Made by a program: the position numbers and the translations under genes
Shown: positions 5,864 to 7,858 of the stretch, piece after piece
Numbering within the stretch: the stretch's first letter is position 1
Layout: each line of letters opens with the position of its first letter
Notes under the pieces: generated by a model
The model's database searches: none
The model's input: the letters and a program-made list of their open reading frames with translations, nothing else
What the model was told of the DNA's origin: nothing
NCBI GenBank assembly: GCA_030152105.1
Contig: JASLIH010000029.1
Location: 1 to 7,858 of the forward strand
Source of the DNA: Actinomycetes bacterium
GTDB taxonomy: Bacteria; Actinomycetota; CALGFH01
Direction: 5' to 3'
DNA: 7,858 bases

Positions 5864-6838
5864 ATGCGGTACGTGAACCTGGGGAACACCGGCCTGCGCG
5901 TCTCGCGCGTGTGCCTGGGGATGATGAGCTTCGGCAGGCACGAGTCCCGCCAGTGGGCGCTCGACGAGGCGGCGGCCGAGCCGATCGTCAGGCGGGCCGT
6001 CGAGGGCGGCGTCAGCTTCTTCGACACCGCCGACGTCTACAACGGCGGCCAGAGCGAGATCGTGACCGGACGCCTGCTCGGCAAGCTCTTCGGCTCGCGC
6101 GAGGAGTACGTGGTGGCGACCAAGGTGCATGGCAGGACGATGCCCGGCGAGAACGGCCGTGGCCTGTCCCGCAAGCACGTCCTCGCCTCGATCGACGCCT
6201 CGCTGGCGCGGCTCGGGCTCGACTACGTCGACCTCTACCAGATCCACCGCTGGGACAGCCTGACGCCAATCGAGGAGACGATGGACGTCCTCCACGACGT
6301 CGTGAAGGCCGGCAAGGCCCGCTACCTCGGAGCGAGCAGCATGTACGCCTGGCAGTTCGCCAAGGCCCAGCAGGTGGCACCCACCCGCTTCGTCTCCATG
6401 CAGAACCACTACAACCTCATCTACCGCGAGGAGGAGCGGGAGATGATCCCCCAGTGCCTCGACCAGGGGGTTGGCATCGTGCCCTGGAGCCCGCTGGCCC
6501 GCGGGCTGCTGGCGGGCACCGTCACCGCCGGCGGCGAGCAGCGGACCACCCGGGCCCGCACCGATCCCTTCCTCCACTCGCTCTACCGGCCCGACCTCGA
6601 CCTTCCCGTGATTGACCGCGCGGCCGAGATCGCGGCCCGACGGGGCGTCTCCACTGCCCAGGTCGCGCTGTCCTGGCTCCTGCACAAGCCGGGCGTGACC
6701 GCGCCGATCGCCGGCGCGACCAGGCTGGAGCACCTCGAGGACGCACTCGCGGCCGAGCAACTCTCCTTGAGCGACGAGGAGCTCACACGGCTCGAGGAGC
6801 CCTACGTGCCGCATCCTGTGTCGGGGATCGAGCTCTAG
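5864..6838 (+). CDS. Aldo/keto reductase
   Basis: This is an NADPH-dependent oxidoreductase of the aldo/keto reductase superfamily, a cytoplasmic (beta/alpha)8 barrel of 324 residues, the usual length. The start Met-Arg-Tyr-Val-Asn-Leu-Gly-Asn-Thr-Gly-Leu-Arg-Val-Ser is typical of the YajO/AKR-type branch. The catalytic tetrad is complete: Asp54 and Tyr59 (Phe-Phe-Asp-Thr-Ala-Asp-Val-Tyr), Lys87 (Ala-Thr-Lys-Val) and His128 (Gln-Ile-His-Arg). Cofactor-site segments are Pro207-Trp-Ser-Pro-Leu-Ala-Arg-Gly-Leu-Leu and Pro281-Ile-Ala-Gly-Ala-Thr with the following helix. The start at 5864 is fixed by the strong SD. It is divergent from the sugar operon, so the two could share regulation, and the enzyme might reduce or oxidise the same sugar or a related aldehyde, but this is only proximity. 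Its TAG stop shares the CTAG at 6835-6838 with the converging membrane-protein gene, leaving no space for a terminator. Confidence 0.95.
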   Translation: MRYVNLGNTGLRVSRVCLGMMSFGRHESRQWALDEAAAEPIVRRAVEGGVSFFDTADVYNGGQSEIVTGRLLGKLFGSREEYVVATKVHGRTMPGENGRGLSRKHVLASIDASLARLGLDYVDLYQIHRWDSLTPIEETMDVLHDVVKAGKARYLGASSMYAWQFAKAQQVAPTRFVSMQNHYNLIYREEEREMIPQCLDQGVGIVPWSPLARGLLAGTVTAGGEQRTTRARTDPFLHSLYRPDLDLPVIDRAAEIAARRGVSTAQVALSWLLHKPGVTAPIAGATRLEHLEDALAAEQLSLSDEELTRLEEPYVPHPVSGIEL

Positions 6839-7344
6839 TCTTCGTACGAGACCCGGCTCGCCGTTGGATCCCGGCGCTTGCGGTAGGTGTGCAGACCCAG
6901 GCCGGCGAGCAGGACGGTGGCAGCTTCGGCGGAGGCCGACAGAAGCTTGCCCGGCACCTGCCAGGTGTTCTCGTACATGTCGGGCAGGGGGCCAACTGCG
7001 CCCACATGGACATAGCGGTACAGCAGCACCGCGGCCAGTGCGCTGGCCCCGACCAGCAAGGCGGCCAGCCAGCTGCTGGGGCGCGGCCGCAGCAGGACCA
7101 GCAGCCCGGCCGCCACGGCGGCGGCGGTCTCGACCCGGAACAGGTCGCCCTGGCTGAGGGTGGCGGTGACCGAGTCGTAGGCCGGGGCGTTCTGCCAGTG
7201 GACGGCGGCGTCGATGCCCAGCGCGGCCGCGGTGGCCACCCGCAGCAGCCACCACCCCAGCGCCGCCCAGGCCCACCGTCCGACCGCTGGTCGGCGGACG
7301 GGTAGCGTGGCCGCGCCGCGGCTGGCCCGGTCGGGATCAGGCAA
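6835..7344 (-). CDS. Small four-helix integral membrane protein, function unknown
   Basis: I do not know a function for this protein. With a TTG start at 7344 it has 169 residues. Predicted helices lie at about 24-46, 67-85, 91-112 and 134-153, between an Arg-rich N-terminus and a basic Tyr-Arg-Lys-Arg-Arg tail. Between helices 3 and 4 is a Gly-Pro-Leu-Pro-Asp-Met-Tyr-Glu-Asn-Thr-Trp loop, and helix 1 ends in Ala-Val-His-Trp. This pattern recalls DoxX-like and other small actinobacterial membrane proteins. The start is uncertain. The frame stays open to 7581, but that part is inside the lipoprotein gene and low-complexity. TTG 7344 has GGTGGAG nine bases upstream and overlaps the lipoprotein stop by eight bases; GTG 7359 is an alternative without an SD. 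It appears to be co-transcribed with the lipoprotein, so the two may act together at the membrane. Its TAG stop overlaps the reductase stop. Confidence 0.72.
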   Translation of the reverse strand: MPDPDRASRGAATLPVRRPAVGRWAWAALGWWLLRVATAAALGIDAAVHWQNAPAYDSVTATLSQGDLFRVETAAAVAAGLLVLLRPRPSSWLAALLVGASALAAVLLYRYVHVGAVGPLPDMYENTWQVPGKLLSASAEAATVLLAGLGLHTYRKRRDPTASRVSYED

Positions 7345-7858
7345 CGGTGTCGGCTCCACCGGCCGGGGTGACCACGAACCACTTGGCGCCGAAGGCGTCG
7401 ACGTCCTGGCCGTTGAGCTGTCCGGCCCCGCTGTCGCCGTCGTAGTAGTACAGCGGGTGGCCGTTGTAGGCGACCTGGGTGGTGCCGTCGGCGCGGCGAA
7501 TCGTGCCCAGCAGCGACGCCTTGACGCCGCCACCCGCCTTGGGGGTCCCGCTGCTCTGATCGATCGGCCAGGCAGCGACACAGGCGCCGGTGCACGCCGA
7601 CTGGTTCGGCTGGTCCTTCTCGAACAGATACAACGTCCGGCCGCTGCCGTCGACCAGGACCATCCCCAGCTTGGTACTGGCCACGCTGACCGTTGCCACC
7701 CCGGACGGGCCGGTCGACGAGGTGGAGCCGCCCGAGCCGTAGCCGCCCACGCCCGATCCCCCCGAGCCCGAGGTGCTGCTGCCGCACCCGGCCGCCAGCA
7801 CCCCCACCGCCGCCAGCGCGACCAGCGCCACCAGGGGGCGGCGCAGCCCTCTGACCGG
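7337..7858 (-). CDS. COG4315-type lipoprotein with two Yx(FWY)xxD secreted repeats, 5' end beyond the window
   Basis: This is an exported lipoprotein of the 'secreted repeat of unknown function' family; the biochemical role is not established. The frame is open to the window edge, giving 173 visible residues. A GTG at 7831 would start a 164-residue form, but that form lacks a positive n-region. The nine codons upstream encode Arg-Gly-Leu-Arg-Arg-Pro-Leu just ahead of the hydrophobic core, so the real start is probably past 7858. Counting from the edge, the lipobox ends at Cys25 (Leu-Ala-Ala-Gly-Cys), followed by a Gly/Ser linker to about 53. The repeats are Leu-Tyr-Leu-Phe-Glu-Lys-Asp near 76-82 and Leu-Tyr-Tyr-Tyr-Asp-Gly-Asp near 136-142. 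Both fit Yx(FWY)xxD. Cys89 and Cys93 lie in Cys-Thr-Gly-Ala-Cys before Ala-Ala-Trp-Pro, as is typical. The membrane-protein gene follows and overlaps it. Confidence 0.85.
   Translation of the reverse strand, partial: PVRGLRRPLVALVALAAVGVLAAGCGSSTSGSGGSGVGGYGSGGSTSSTGPSGVATVSVASTKLGMVLVDGSGRTLYLFEKDQPNQSACTGACVAAWPIDQSSGTPKAGGGVKASLLGTIRRADGTTQVAYNGHPLYYYDGDSGAGQLNGQDVDAFGAKWFVVTPAGGADTVA
7354..7360 (-). promoter_or_regulatory. Probable ribosome binding site for the membrane protein TTG start
   Basis: GGTGGAG on the minus strand lies nine bases before TTG 7344, within the end of the lipoprotein gene. It is moderate in quality. It is the main reason for preferring TTG over GTG 7359. Confidence 0.4.

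Noticed and set aside
4930..6615. Plus-strand open frame running from the isomerase into the reductase
   Set aside because: It is out of frame with the true reductase and shows no family similarity; it is a GC-rich shadow.
5801..7276. Minus-strand open frame opposite the reductase (491 codons)
   Set aside because: It lies antisense to a well-supported reductase and partly overlaps the membrane protein in another frame; no domain can be seen.
7360..7581. Long N-terminal extension of the small membrane protein
   Set aside because: It is Thr/Ser/Pro/Arg-rich shadow sequence inside the lipoprotein gene in another frame.
7829..7831. GTG as the lipoprotein start
   Set aside because: It would give a signal peptide without basic residues, whereas the codons upstream to the window edge encode a proper Arg-rich n-region, so the start is probably outside the window.

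Overview
The window is GC-rich throughout, uses GTG (and probably TTG) as well as ATG starts, has good Shine-Dalgarno (SD) sequences, and carries Lys-poor, Ala/Gly/Arg-rich proteins with bacterial lipoprotein signals. This fits a high-GC soil-type actinobacterium or a neighbouring high-GC lineage such as Chloroflexota or Dormibacterota. No rRNA or other phylogenetic marker is present, so the lineage is an inference. No tRNA, mobile element, CRISPR array or origin was seen.

Layout. Bases 1-177 (+) hold the last 58 codons of an epoxide-hydrolase-like alpha/beta hydrolase. Bases 261-5592 (-) form a five-gene sugar uptake and catabolism operon, transcribed right to left: class I mannose-6-phosphate isomerase, FGGY-family carbohydrate kinase, single-domain ABC ATPase, CUT2 (ribose/fructose-type) permease, and a lipoprotein sugar-binding protein. 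The first three junctions are 4-base stop/start overlaps (ATGA, GTGA, GTGA). The last gap is 4 bases, with a strong SD overlapping the permease stop. A 271-base divergent intergenic region (5593-5863) separates the operon from an aldo/keto reductase (5864-6838, +). The reductase ends in a CTAG that is also the stop of a convergent four-helix membrane protein (6835-7344, -). That gene follows a COG4315-type lipoprotein with two Yx(FWY)xxD motifs, whose 5' end runs off the right edge.

How the genes work together. The lipoprotein captures a sugar outside the membrane, and the permease and ATPase import it. Unlike phosphotransferase (PTS) systems, ABC transporters deliver sugar unphosphorylated, so the FGGY kinase can phosphorylate it. 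The isomerase can then interconvert aldose and ketose phosphates, giving fructose 6-phosphate if it is a true phosphomannose isomerase. The substrate cannot be read from the sequence. The pairing of an FGGY kinase with a phosphomannose-type isomerase behind a FrcA-like single-domain ATPase is the most interesting point in the window. No transcription factor for the operon is present here.
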